A DNA stretch of 64,000 nt from positions 682,001 to 746,000 of the forward strand of contig NZ_JACJPL010000027.1 of NCBI RefSeq assembly GCF_014696065.1, given 5' to 3'. The translations under genes were made by a program, and so were the position numbers. This document shows, in pieces, positions 43,616 through 52,684 of this stretch. This DNA is from Leptolyngbya sp. FACHB-261. Lineage in GTDB: Bacteria > Cyanobacteriota > Cyanobacteriia > FACHB-261. How positions within the stretch are numbered: the stretch's first letter is position 1; each line of letters opens with the position of its first letter. The notes beneath the pieces are model-generated. The model did no database searches and was not told where the DNA came from. It saw only the letters and a list, made by a program, of their open reading frames with translations.

Positions 43616-45853
43616 CTAGCTAGAGCGGTGGTGCAAGGCGCGGACAAAGCGAATTTCATCGTAGGTGTACTGCTCTCCCAAACACTCCCGAACTGGGGTT
43701 AAAGCCTCGCTTCCCAGCTTTTTGAATGTAGCCAAGATCACCTCATGGCGATCAGGTGAAACCAGTCGCTCCAGATCAGAAATTTCGCCCGCCTCAATTA
43801 AACTAGCTAGATGATCGGCAATTGTGCGGGCTTTGAGCTGACGCTGCTGAGCTATCTCTTCCAGGCTGAGCCCCTGCTGATACAGCTCTAGGGTCAGTTT
43901 TTGGGTTAGAGACGGAGAGCTGGCAACTGTATTAGTAGAGCCAATAATGGGCCCAGAGCCGAGCGCTCGTCCTAGCTCCGGCATCAAACCCAGAGGCAAG
44001 TCGTAGGCCTCACAATAAGCTCGAATCGCTTGTGTGAAAACAGCACTGTACGCCTCTAATTTGCGAGTGCCAACCCCGGGAATCTGTGCAAATTGAGTTT
44101 GCGAGTCCGGGCGCTGTTGAGCCATTGCCCGCAAGCTGGTGTCCGGAAACACTCCGTAGGGAGGTACACCGAGATCATCAGCTAAGCGCTTGCGCAGCGC
44201 TCGCAGATGTTGAAACAAGCCCTCAGAATCCACATCCAGTGCCTGAACTGGGCCAGATTCCTCTAAGCGAGGAGTAGCGGCACTGATGGGGATTGCAACC
44301 TGTACTTGGAGCTGTTGGCGTAGAACTTGCCAGGAGCCTTCGTTGAGTTTGAGGATGGAGTAGCCATCAGTTGCCTCTTCCAACAGATTTTGGTGCAGTA
44401 GGGCTCTGCCCAATCGTTGCCATTCCTCGACCGTTTGGTCCTGACCGATGCCATAGGTTGAGAGTTTCTCGTGGCCATGCCTGCGAATCTGCTGGGTGTT
44501 GGCACCCCGGAGCACGTCGATGATGTGTCGCATACCGAAGCGCTCTCTACACCTCGCTACGCAAGACAGAAATTTCTGCGCGTGAATGGTCCGGTCTTCT
44601 AGAGGTAACGGGCGCAGGCAGTTGTCGCAGTTCTTGCAGTTGCCGATCTGAAGAGTTTCGCCAAAGTAACTGAGTTGGATACGGCGGCGGCAAGTCGTGC
44701 TCTCTGCGTAGGCCATCACCTGGTTGAGCTGTTGCCGCGCGATGCGCTGCTCCTGTTCATCAGGCTTCTGGGTAATTAGGTATTCGACCTTGGCCCGGTC
44801 ACCCGGACTGAAGAATAGGATGCACTGGGCAGTTTGGCTATCGCGACCTGCCCGCCCGGATTCCTGATAGTAGCCCTCCAGGTTACGCGGCAACTCGTAA
44901 TGGATCACCGCTCGGACATCCGGCTTGCCGATGCCCATGCCAAAGGCAACCGTAGCAACCAGAACGGGGACATCATCACGAATAAAGCGAGACTGGTGTT
45001 CAGCGCGTTGCTCTCCAGACAAACCAGCATGGTAAGGCAGAGCGCTGATACCATCCCGATTCAAGCGTTCGCTCAAGAATTCAACACTCTTGCGGCTCTG
45101 ACAGTAAATAATCACGGCTGCATCTGGTTGCTGCCGCAGCAGATGCACCAATTCTGCGTAGGAATCCTTGTGCTTGGCCCGGACTTCGTAATAGAGATTG
45201 GGCCGATTGAAGCTAGCAATGTGGACGTGAGGGTCTTCTAGCCTCAGCTGACTGAGAATATCCTGGCGAACTCGCTCCGTTGCCGTTGCGGTCAAAGCTA
45301 AGGCGGGCAGTCCAGGGTAGCGTTCGCGTACCCGAGCCAATTGCCGGTACTCCGGACGGAAGTCGTGCCCCCACTCAGAAACACAGTGCGCTTCATCAAT
45401 GGCCAAGAGCGACAGCCCGACTCTGGCTTGGATCTGATCGAGGAGGGGCAGAAAACTTTCGCTGAGCAATCGCTCCGGCGCGACATATAGCAATTTGATC
45501 CGGCCCTGCAAAGCGGCTTGCTCACGCTGGGTGCGTTGCCCTGGCGTCAGGGAACTGTTGACATAAGTCGCCGCGATGCCGTTGTCCTGCAAGCGCTCGA
45601 CCTGGTCCTGCATCAGCGCGATCAACGGCGACACGACAATGGTTAAACCCGGCAATAACAGAGCTGGCAGCTGATAGGTGAGCGACTTGCCTCCGCCTGT
45701 GGGCATCAGGATCAGCTGATCCTGGCCCTGGAGCACCTGCTCAACGATTTCACGCTGCCCAGGCCGGAAGCCATCGTGGCCGAAATACTGTTTGAGAACC
45801 GCTTCGAGCTGGGGGATGCCCTGCTCCAGACTGACTGCCGCTGAAAAAGCCAT
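43616..45853 (-). CDS. recQ: ATP-dependent DNA helicase RecQ
   Basis: This 745-residue protein has the RecQ motifs: a GFRPGQREIV box 0, Walker A TGGGKS (51-57), DEAH at 153-156, TATATERVR, and the arginine-finger region QESGRAGRD. The zinc-binding RQC region has Cys in TTCRRRI and the cluster GNCKNCDNCL, followed by a winged helix. Residues about 535-620 hold an HRDC domain (GVPPYGVFPDTSLRAMAQ), and the C-terminus ends in a helix-turn-helix segment (LYQQGLSLEEIAQQRQLKAR). RecQ unwinds DNA 3' to 5' in recombination and fork repair. An upstream start at 45919 is possible, but ATG at 45853 fits the family. Confidence 0.93.
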   Translation of the reverse strand: MAFSAAVSLEQGIPQLEAVLKQYFGHDGFRPGQREIVEQVLQGQDQLILMPTGGGKSLTYQLPALLLPGLTIVVSPLIALMQDQVERLQDNGIAATYVNSSLTPGQRTQREQAALQGRIKLLYVAPERLLSESFLPLLDQIQARVGLSLLAIDEAHCVSEWGHDFRPEYRQLARVRERYPGLPALALTATATERVRQDILSQLRLEDPHVHIASFNRPNLYYEVRAKHKDSYAELVHLLRQQPDAAVIIYCQSRKSVEFLSERLNRDGISALPYHAGLSGEQRAEHQSRFIRDDVPVLVATVAFGMGIGKPDVRAVIHYELPRNLEGYYQESGRAGRDSQTAQCILFFSPGDRAKVEYLITQKPDEQEQRIARQQLNQVMAYAESTTCRRRIQLSYFGETLQIGNCKNCDNCLRPLPLEDRTIHAQKFLSCVARCRERFGMRHIIDVLRGANTQQIRRHGHEKLSTYGIGQDQTVEEWQRLGRALLHQNLLEEATDGYSILKLNEGSWQVLRQQLQVQVAIPISAATPRLEESGPVQALDVDSEGLFQHLRALRKRLADDLGVPPYGVFPDTSLRAMAQQRPDSQTQFAQIPGVGTRKLEAYSAVFTQAIRAYCEAYDLPLGLMPELGRALGSGPIIGSTNTVASSPSLTQKLTLELYQQGLSLEEIAQQRQLKARTIADHLASLIEAGEISDLERLVSPDRHEVILATFKKLGSEALTPVRECLGEQYTYDEIRFVRALHHRSS

Positions 45854-45949
45854 TGAACCCTGAATGCCTGAGGCTGATATTGTACAAGCTTGGACGAGCA
45901 AGCTTGCCAGCAAACACATGGGTTAGCAGCTGATCCATCAGCGTATCCA

Positions 45950-46834
45950 CTAAGCCACGATTTCTCTGACAATTTCGAGCAGAGATGGCAGCAGTGGATT
46001 AGTTACAGTGGGGCTCCAAGCAATTGCTAACTCTAGTTCTGGCGTCGGCTCTAGTAGGTCTCTAACAACAACTCCAGCTTGTCCTACAGTCTGAACGGAG
46101 GCATGGATTAGGGTAATTCCAATCCCCACCGCAACTAAACCAAGAATGGTTTGTTGAGAAATGACCTCCTGCACAATTTTGGGACTAAACCCAGATTTTT
46201 GACATAGGCCAATAATTTGGTCATATAAAACTGGACCAACCTGCCGGGGAAACAGAACAAAAGACTCATTAGCTAGGACTTTTAGCGAGATAGGCTTGAG
46301 TTCTTGAGCTAACTCATGCGTGTCTGGCAAAACAACAACCAGTTTTTCGCGATCAATGGTTTCTAAGAGCAAAGTGTCATCGTCGATGGGCGGATGCAGT
46401 AAACCAGCGTGAATTTCACCAGCGCGCAGCGCTTTCACCTGTTCATTGGTTTGTAGCCGCTCTAAAGCAAGCTCTACTTTGGGATGTCTTTGTTTGAACT
46501 GACGCACGATTTTGGGAAGCACCTTATTTAAGGCAGGGCCTGTAAAGCCAATTGCCAACCGCCCGATTTCGCCTTGCCCCATGCGTTGAGCTAAGAGCAC
46601 AGCTTGTTCGGCTTGTTTGAGTGTTTTTCTTGCCTCAATTAAGAACGCTTGTCCAATTTCTGTTAGACGCACTGTACGTTTAGTGCGGTAAAAAAGCTCA
46701 ACGCCTAGCTCTGTTTCCAAGTCTCGAATCTGGCGGCTCAGAGGTTGTTGAGCGATGTGGAGCCGCTCAGCTGCGCGCCCAAAATGGAGGTCCTCAGCGA
46801 CAGCAATAAAGTAGCGGAGATGTCGCAGTTCCAT
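45950..46834 (-). CDS. LysR-family transcriptional regulator
   Basis: This 294-residue protein has the LysR winged helix-turn-helix at 2-60 (RHLRYFIAVAEDLHFGRAAE and LHIAQQPLSRQIRDLE) and a substrate-binding-fold effector domain from about 90. The DNA-binding helix is of the BenM/CatR kind. It is divergent from a secreted alpha/beta hydrolase gene with about 105 bp between, which contains TCTAGCGTTAGA (46894-46905), a LysR-like palindrome, so it probably controls that gene. The co-inducer is unknown. Confidence 0.88.
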   Translation of the reverse strand: MELRHLRYFIAVAEDLHFGRAAERLHIAQQPLSRQIRDLETELGVELFYRTKRTVRLTEIGQAFLIEARKTLKQAEQAVLLAQRMGQGEIGRLAIGFTGPALNKVLPKIVRQFKQRHPKVELALERLQTNEQVKALRAGEIHAGLLHPPIDDDTLLLETIDREKLVVVLPDTHELAQELKPISLKVLANESFVLFPRQVGPVLYDQIIGLCQKSGFSPKIVQEVISQQTILGLVAVGIGITLIHASVQTVGQAGVVVRDLLEPTPELELAIAWSPTVTNPLLPSLLEIVREIVA

Positions 46835-46940
46835 TTGAACCTTGCAGGTGTTAATCAGCGATCAAAAGTGTGTTGGACAGATTAAAACACGGCTTCTAGC
46901 GTTAGAGATAGGTCAACCATTCTCAGGAGGAACTACGCTC

Positions 46941-48149
46941 ATGACCCTAGGCAAAATTCTGCAAGCCCAAGTGCAGCAGGCTGGTAGCTGCCCAGTTGTC
47001 GCCTCAGTTGTCGCCCCAGTTGTCGCCATACCGTTCGCTTTGCTTTTAGTAGGAGCAGGGGCATCAGTGCAAGCGCTACCCGCGCAACTGCCCAGCGCCC
47101 ATCCAACTCCCTACAATTCAGGGTCAGCAGAAGAATCCCTAGTTGCCCAAGGGCGCGATCAATCCTCTTCGGCTCAGACTCAGGTAAGGCGCCAGGATTT
47201 CTATATTGCCAACGGACCAGCAAGCCGTCTGTTTATTCGCGAACTTCGATCAAGCCGGGCTTCAGATGGCATCCCGGTGTTGCTGATTCATGGAGGCGGT
47301 ACTGGCGGTGTCGCGTCCTTTGATTTAGACGTACGGGGTTACTCACTGGCTGAAGACTTAGCGAGAGCGGGCCACTCTGTCTATCTAATGGATGTTCGAG
47401 GCTTTGGCAGATCAACCCGTCCTGCTTCCATGAGCCAGCCGCTCACAGCCAGTCCGCCCGCAGTGACCTCTGCCGAGGCAGTGGAAGATATCAGTACGGT
47501 GGTGAGTTGGTTGCGCGTTCGCAATCGAGGGCAACGCGTTGCGCTGATCGGTTGGGCCAGTGGTGGACACTGGGCAGGTATGTATACGAGTGGCAACAAC
47601 CAGCAGGTCAGCCATTTAGTCATGCTCAATAGCCTCTACGGGGTTGATGCGCCTTGGCCATTGCGTGAGTCCTTTGAAGATCCCTCTCGGCCAGGCCAGT
47701 TCAACCCCAATGCTGGTGATCGACTGGCAACCGCTGAGGACTTGCTAAGCAGTTGGAATCGAGCCATCCCCACAACAGACAAAAGCCAATGGCGTGACCC
47801 CGCAATTGCTGATGCCTATCAACGAACTGCTCTCGCCAGTGAGCCAACCAGCAATCGTCAACCGCCCAGTTTGCGCATTCCAGGTGCATTTCGGCAGGAT
47901 GCTTATAACCTCTCCCGAGGTCAAAAATATTGGCAGGCGTCAGATATTTGGGTGCCGACGCTGGTGATTCGCGGCGAGCGTGATCACTGGTCAAGACCTG
48001 AAGACTTAACTGCGCTACAAGCTGAGTTGGTGAATGCTCCTACTGCCAGAACCGTCTCGATTCCCGATGGTACACACTTCCTATTCCTAGACCGACCGGA
48101 GCGGGGACGGGCTCGTTTTCTTCAGGAAGTATTGTCCTTCTTAAAGTAG
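46941..48149 (+). CDS. Secreted alpha/beta hydrolase
   Basis: This 402-residue protein has an N-terminal hydrophobic segment (VVAIPFALLLVGAGASVQAL) preceded by basic residues, probably a signal peptide, though the run before it is long. The alpha/beta hydrolase motifs follow: LLIHGGGTGGVAS, VYLMDVRGFGRSTRPA, the nucleophile elbow WASGG (Ser flanked by Ala and Gly), the acid in VIRGERDHWS, and His in PDGTHFLFLD. AGGAGG lies just upstream of the ATG, better than the open start at 46842. It is divergent from a LysR gene that likely regulates it. The substrate is unknown. Confidence 0.8.
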   Translation: MTLGKILQAQVQQAGSCPVVASVVAPVVAIPFALLLVGAGASVQALPAQLPSAHPTPYNSGSAEESLVAQGRDQSSSAQTQVRRQDFYIANGPASRLFIRELRSSRASDGIPVLLIHGGGTGGVASFDLDVRGYSLAEDLARAGHSVYLMDVRGFGRSTRPASMSQPLTASPPAVTSAEAVEDISTVVSWLRVRNRGQRVALIGWASGGHWAGMYTSGNNQQVSHLVMLNSLYGVDAPWPLRESFEDPSRPGQFNPNAGDRLATAEDLLSSWNRAIPTTDKSQWRDPAIADAYQRTALASEPTSNRQPPSLRIPGAFRQDAYNLSRGQKYWQASDIWVPTLVIRGERDHWSRPEDLTALQAELVNAPTARTVSIPDGTHFLFLDRPERGRARFLQEVLSFLK

Positions 48150-48576
48150 CAACCAGTTCGAAAGCGCTTTGCAGCAGATTGAGAAAGCTGCTGCAAGAAC
48201 AGCATTTCAAGCTCTTTTTCTTAATGTCTTGACTCAATCTTCAAAATATTTAGCCGCTACACAGGCTGACTTTTAATAGATTTGCACAATAGAGCTACCC
48301 CACAAATCTTGGGCTCAGACTTTGAATACAGATAAGTGTCTATAAGAATTCTAGAGACTTTATTTCATGTTTTATTATGTTCCTAGTATTGGCTTGACAC
48401 AGACGATTGACAGCTCAAGGCATCAGATCGAAAATGATTCTCGAAACGCTATTAGCTAGGTAGGATGCCTCCTAAGGCAGATGGTTCCTCTGCTGTCGAG
48501 CAGCTAAGCTCGGGTGGCAATCAATAATACAACTTAACAAAGAAAGTTTAACCTTACGAATTAGGAGCCTGCCAAC
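48150..48576. other. Intergenic region with a palindrome
   Basis: About 430 bp. TCGAAAATGATTCTCGA (48428-48444) is an imperfect dyad with a Fur/Zur-like centre (AATGATT), but no adjacent iron gene supports this. Otherwise nothing is recognised. Confidence 0.35.
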
Positions 48577-48963
48577 GTGATTTCGCAGTGGCGAAATCCG
48601 CTCCCACTCGGGGAGTACACTACGAGCCGGGTCGTCGTCTACTTCTACAGTGGCAGCTGGATTCCAATAATGTTCTGTCGGCTTGGCGAAGCTCTTATTC
48701 TCTGTCGTAAAGCAGCACAGACAGGAGAGCAGCTTTTCGTCTTTCCGGCTGATACAAATCCACAGGAATTTGACGCCTCTCCCCAAACCCTTGTGCATAA
48801 GGTAGAGAACGCCAAGCAAGCCACTGAAGCTCCTCAGGCCGCTGCCAAGAAAGAGCCTAGAGAAAAAGAAAAGGTCCCTTTTCAGCCAGCTCAGGAGTTC
48901 CGACAACACCAGTTGGAAACCAAAGTAAAGGCGAGGTTGCATGCAAAGCCTTTGACGTTTTGA
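48577..48963 (+). CDS. Hypothetical protein, uncertain
   Basis: This 128-residue frame begins at a GTG with AGGAG 9 bases upstream. The first half looks like a folded sequence (SRVVVYFYSGSWIPIMFCRL); the second half is Lys/Glu/Ala/Gln-rich and disordered-looking. An inverted repeat ATTTCGC/GCGAAAT starts at the second codon (48580-48597) and could mask the start codon region. A competing open frame on the other strand exists (48472-48942), but it lacks a good start. I call it a possible gene only. Confidence 0.4.
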   Translation: MISQWRNPLPLGEYTTSRVVVYFYSGSWIPIMFCRLGEALILCRKAAQTGEQLFVFPADTNPQEFDASPQTLVHKVENAKQATEAPQAAAKKEPREKEKVPFQPAQEFRQHQLETKVKARLHAKPLTF

Positions 48964-48993
48964 TCAATCCTGTTTTGCTAAGCTCAGAGGCAA

Positions 48994-49440
48994 ATGGCAA
49001 AACGAGACAAAACCGTTCCTCTTACAGGGCCGGAGCTGGTCAAAGAAGTTTGTCGGCTCATTCGGCTAGCACGCGTTCAATGGGACGCCCACAACAACGC
49101 GGCTTGTCGGCGCGAACGTAGCCGCGCTTTAGCTCTTTACAACACCCTCACACCAGAGCAAAAGGACCAGATTCCTCAGGTTCTGCGAGTGTGGCTGCGC
49201 TACCGCAGCGAAAAATACTTTGGCTTTGAGCAGAACAAGTCTAAGAAAAAGCGCTCCACTGACCAAACGCAACAAGACCAGACTCAGCAAGCGCAAGTTA
49301 ACCAAGCACAGGCAAATCAGGCTAAAAACCAAGATAAAAACCAGGGCAAGAGGCAAGGCAAGAGACAAAGCAAAAGTCAGGCAAAGGGCCAGCGCGACGA
49401 TCAGACTGAAGGCAACCCAGCGAACAATCGGAGCCAATAG
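48994..49440 (+). CDS. Hypothetical protein with basic low-complexity tail
   Basis: This 148-residue protein has a compact N-terminal helical domain (about 1-75: LVKEVCRLIRLARVQWDAHN then NTLTPEQKDQIPQVLRVWLR) and a tail of about 70 residues made of Gln, Lys, Asn and Arg repeats (QANQAKNQDKNQGKRQGKRQ). The first domain looks conserved in style for cyanobacteria, but I cannot name it. The basic tail could bind nucleic acid; that is inference. AGAGGCAA precedes the ATG. It lies 40 bp from the next gene, suggesting co-transcription. Confidence 0.6.
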   Translation: MAKRDKTVPLTGPELVKEVCRLIRLARVQWDAHNNAACRRERSRALALYNTLTPEQKDQIPQVLRVWLRYRSEKYFGFEQNKSKKKRSTDQTQQDQTQQAQVNQAQANQAKNQDKNQGKRQGKRQSKSQAKGQRDDQTEGNPANNRSQ

Positions 49441-49479
49441 GCGTCAAAATCTCCGATAGAGCTTGAGAGTAAACGGTCA

Positions 49480-50685
49480 ATGCGACGACCTCGGATCCGA
49501 AGACAGTCGATCTGGCGAGATTGGCTGAATGTAGTCTGGCCTATTTTCTTATGTGCTTCCCTCGTGCTGGGCTTAGCCCTGGTCAGCCGCGCCCAGCCAA
49601 CACTAGGACTGGTCCCAGCCGCACCAGAACTACGGGGGACTTGGCTCACCAACATCGACAGCGAAGTGCTGTTCTCAGCGCCTCAAACTCGCTCAGCCTT
49701 AGAGCGGTTGAAGCAGCTCAACTTCAATACGGTGTATCCCACGGTCTATCAAGGCGGCTACACCCTCTACCCCAGCCGAGTTGCTGAACGCACGTTGGGT
49801 CATCGCGTCGATCCTCATCCGGGCCTACAACGACGAGACATGCTCCTGGAGGTAGTCAGGCGAGGACACCAGTTGGGCTTGAGTGTATTGCCCTGGCTGG
49901 AGTTTGGCCTCATGGCACCTGAAGTCTCTACCCTGGCGGCTCGCCATCCTGACTGGTTGACCCAACGACAGGACGGCTCGCAAGTGGTTATGGAAGGCAA
50001 GGACCGACGGGTCTGGCTTAATCCTTTTCATCCCGGCGTACAACAGTTTATGGTGTCGCTGGTCGACGAGCTAGCCGCCAACTACAACATCGATGGTCTA
50101 CAACTCGATGACCACTTCGGTTTGCCAGTCGAATTGGGCTACGACCCTTACACGGTCCAGTTGTACCGGCGCGAGCGCGGACAACTCCCGCCCAGTGACT
50201 ACCGTGACCCGGCCTGGATGCGTTGGCGTGCTGAAAAGCTCACCGCGCTGATGAGACGCATTTTCTACACTCTTAAGCGTCGGCGTCCAAGAGCGCTCAT
50301 GGCCCTCTCTCCAAATCCTTGGGAGTTTTCGTACCAAAACTACCTGCAAGATTGGCGCGATTGGGAGCGACGGGGCTTGGTGGAAGAACTGATTGTCCAG
50401 GTCTACCGCAGTGATCTGGAGCGCTTCAGGCTGGAACTGGGTCGACCAGAACTACAGCAAGCCGCAAGCCACATTCCAGTGGGCGTGGGAATTCTCGCTG
50501 GGCTCAAGAACCGTCTTTCGCCATCTGAGCAGATCCAAGCCCAGGTGGAGTTAGCCCGTAGTTCGGGTTTAGCTGGCGTTTCGTTCTTCTTCTACGAAAC
50601 GCTTGCTCAGCAGGATGACACACTCAAAGCCCTATTCCCCACGCCAGCGTCGCGCCCTAGCCTGCAGTCTTCGCCTAAGCCTTAA
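49480..50685 (+). CDS. Secreted GHL10-type glycoside hydrolase-like protein
   Basis: This 401-residue protein has a membrane anchor or signal peptide (IFLCASLVLGLALVSRAQPT) and a TIM-barrel domain of the glycosyl-hydrolase-like 10 (DUF187) family. Landmarks are ELRGTWLTNIDSEVLFSAPQ, FNTVYPTVYQGGYTLYPSR, VLPWLEFGLMAP, WLNPFHPGVQQFM and NIDGLQLDDHFGLP, where the conserved acids lie. These proteins are thought to cut peptidoglycan-related or other polysaccharides at the envelope, but the activity is little defined. The stop overlaps the stop of the convergent invertase gene by 4 bp. A Ser/Pro tail ends it. Confidence 0.85.
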   Translation: MRRPRIRRQSIWRDWLNVVWPIFLCASLVLGLALVSRAQPTLGLVPAAPELRGTWLTNIDSEVLFSAPQTRSALERLKQLNFNTVYPTVYQGGYTLYPSRVAERTLGHRVDPHPGLQRRDMLLEVVRRGHQLGLSVLPWLEFGLMAPEVSTLAARHPDWLTQRQDGSQVVMEGKDRRVWLNPFHPGVQQFMVSLVDELAANYNIDGLQLDDHFGLPVELGYDPYTVQLYRRERGQLPPSDYRDPAWMRWRAEKLTALMRRIFYTLKRRRPRALMALSPNPWEFSYQNYLQDWRDWERRGLVEELIVQVYRSDLERFRLELGRPELQQAASHIPVGVGILAGLKNRLSPSEQIQAQVELARSSGLAGVSFFFYETLAQQDDTLKALFPTPASRPSLQSSPKP

Positions 50686-52250
50686 AGATCTGGTAGTTCT
50701 GTCTGGTGGAGATCCTTGAGGTTAGGCATGTCCATGACCGCCGCGTCGCTGGGGTCACCCCGCAACAAGCGCTGCGTCAACAACAGCCCGGTAATGGTCC
50801 AAGTCTGATAGGAGCGAGCTTGTAGCCCAATCCATAAACCCGTAGGACCATCAAAATACTCCGGCCAGTTTTGCTTGGGCAGACGCTTGAGCAGCACCTT
50901 GTAGGAGTCCTCCAGCGTCATCATCATCACCTCGTGGAACTCTCGGTTTTTACTGCCTTCGAGGCTGTCCTGGCACTCCTGCTGGTTGCGGACCACCGCC
51001 AGGACTAAGAACCACAGCAGACAGGGCCAGTGGCCGCCGTTGTGATAAGACCAAGCCACATTCTTCTGGTCAAACCCAGTCTGGTTTTCCCAATCCACAC
51101 CATCTAGGGGCGGATGGCAAATGCGCATCGGCAGCTGGGCCATGAGTTCGTCCCGGTTCTGATAAATCAGCCGGAACAAGGCATGGCGTTGCGTGCGCCC
51201 CAATAAGCCGAAGATAGCGCCCAAGCAATTGCCTAGAGTGAAAAATCGAAAATCAGGACGGCCTGTACGTAGATTGCCTAACAGATAACCGCCATCACGG
51301 CCCAGCCAGGTTTGCAGCCAAACTGGCACAGTATTGGCGTTGATGTTGTATTCATTGGCAATTAAGTCCCCGTACTGCTCAGTGGGGTGGCGGCGCAGAA
51401 CTTGTACCGTTGTGGCGTTGACCCAGTAATAAGTCAACAGGTAGCGGCGTAGGCGGCGCAACCAGGCCAATGTGCGTCTGAAACGGTCGATCATCCGGGC
51501 GTCCTCACCTTGAGGCTGGCGCAGATAAGCGAGACGATTACCAGGCATCGAGACAAGCCCTCGTGCTGATAGGGCTTTACGAATCAGACCGGCAGAACTC
51601 AGCAGAGCACCATACAGCAGCACCTGAATCTCGAGTGGCGCCCCCCACACATCTAAGGGTCGGTCGATCATGAAGGCGCCGTCAGGTACGCGCAAGGTGG
51701 GAACATCATGAAACTGAGGGTGCAAAATCAGGTTCAGAAAGCGGCTAATCCCCCGTTGCACAGGCTCACTAACCGCCCATTCTTGATCGTCAGTGTGTTG
51801 GACATAAATGTGAGCGAGGATCGGCCACCAGAGCGTGGCATCCACGGAGCTGACGCGTCCAATTGCTCGTTGACCGTAGTCAGCCACAATGCGTCCATTT
51901 TCCTCAAAGAAACTGGTGGGAAAGATGCCCGCAGTCTCGTCTTTAGTGCTCTGGAGCTTGAGCATTTGATTGAGGAAGTTACGCACAATGTCGCCACGAC
52001 CATCCAGCAGGAAATAAATCATCGTCGGGATGTTATCCCGGATAAAGATCTCCGTATAGTTCAGGTCAGGCTCGCTAATGTCTGCATCTAGACCCCGACG
52101 AATAGAACGGGGAATAGCAGCCAAAGTACCGACTGGTTGTCCCTGAATCTCGACTAAAGCTTGCTTATACAAAAGTTCACAAGCAGTTTGGATAACGTCA
52201 GATTCACGGCTTAGTCGGCGGTTATCCCATACGGCAATAGGCAGGTCCAT
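50682..52250 (-). CDS. GH100 alkaline/neutral invertase (first copy)
   Basis: This 522-residue protein belongs to glycoside hydrolase family 100, the cyanobacterial and plant cytosolic alkaline/neutral invertases that split sucrose to glucose and fructose. Landmarks are NYTEIFIRDNIPTMIYFLLD, SSVDATLWWPILAHIYVQ, VPDGAFMIDRPLDVWGAPLE, ICHPPLDGVDWENQTGFD and NVAWSYHNGGHWPCLLWFL, the last forming the sugar-binding face. It is a close tandem copy of the gene at 52685; the two align along their whole length with few gaps. A TTG at 52280 would add 10 residues; ATG at 52250 matches the paralogue start. No signal peptide. Confidence 0.9.
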   Translation of the reverse strand: MDLPIAVWDNRRLSRESDVIQTACELLYKQALVEIQGQPVGTLAAIPRSIRRGLDADISEPDLNYTEIFIRDNIPTMIYFLLDGRGDIVRNFLNQMLKLQSTKDETAGIFPTSFFEENGRIVADYGQRAIGRVSSVDATLWWPILAHIYVQHTDDQEWAVSEPVQRGISRFLNLILHPQFHDVPTLRVPDGAFMIDRPLDVWGAPLEIQVLLYGALLSSAGLIRKALSARGLVSMPGNRLAYLRQPQGEDARMIDRFRRTLAWLRRLRRYLLTYYWVNATTVQVLRRHPTEQYGDLIANEYNINANTVPVWLQTWLGRDGGYLLGNLRTGRPDFRFFTLGNCLGAIFGLLGRTQRHALFRLIYQNRDELMAQLPMRICHPPLDGVDWENQTGFDQKNVAWSYHNGGHWPCLLWFLVLAVVRNQQECQDSLEGSKNREFHEVMMMTLEDSYKVLLKRLPKQNWPEYFDGPTGLWIGLQARSYQTWTITGLLLTQRLLRGDPSDAAVMDMPNLKDLHQTELPDL

Positions 52251-52684
52251 TTGCAGCTCACTAGGGGGGCTATAGGGCAAAAGTAGATACCAGCGTTTCT
52301 ACAAGCAAGCAGTTATGCACTGCTTGCCTGCAGCGTGGAGCAAGTACTCCGTGCCGAGCACACGCCCTCGCAAATCTTTGCTGAACGAACTTAGTCTATG
52401 ACAGTTATCGTTAAACAACTGCATAATCTGAAATTAATTTATTAATTAATTTATAGCTAACTCCTATATACGCAATCATGCACGTACGGGATACGTGGGA
52501 TTTAGCGTATAGCCGCATTTAATTTGCATGTGTTTATAAGTTTTTAGTCTCTATACAGGCGTTAGCTCTTGACGCCCGACCTAGGGCTAATCAAACTTAA
52601 GATCGTGAGAATTAGGGGCTGACATCCTAAGTCAACCCCACTCCTCTGTGCACCTTGTAGGCCTACCTTGATACTCAGTTAGCC
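52251..52684. other. Intergenic region between the two invertase genes
   Basis: About 430 bp, AT-rich in the middle (TTAATTTATTAATTAA). A nested inverted repeat is present: TATACGC (52467-52473) with GCGTATA (52505-52511), enclosing CACGTA (52481-52486) and TACGTG (52492-52497). It is probably the promoter and leader region of the first invertase. Confidence 0.5.

Noticed and set aside
48428-48444. Fur-box-like palindrome
   Set aside because: Only the centre resembles a Fur box, and no iron-related gene lies next to it.
48472-48942. Minus-strand frame of 156 codons
   Set aside because: It overlaps the plus-strand candidate at 48577 and has no good start; neither is certain, but the plus frame has AGGAG.
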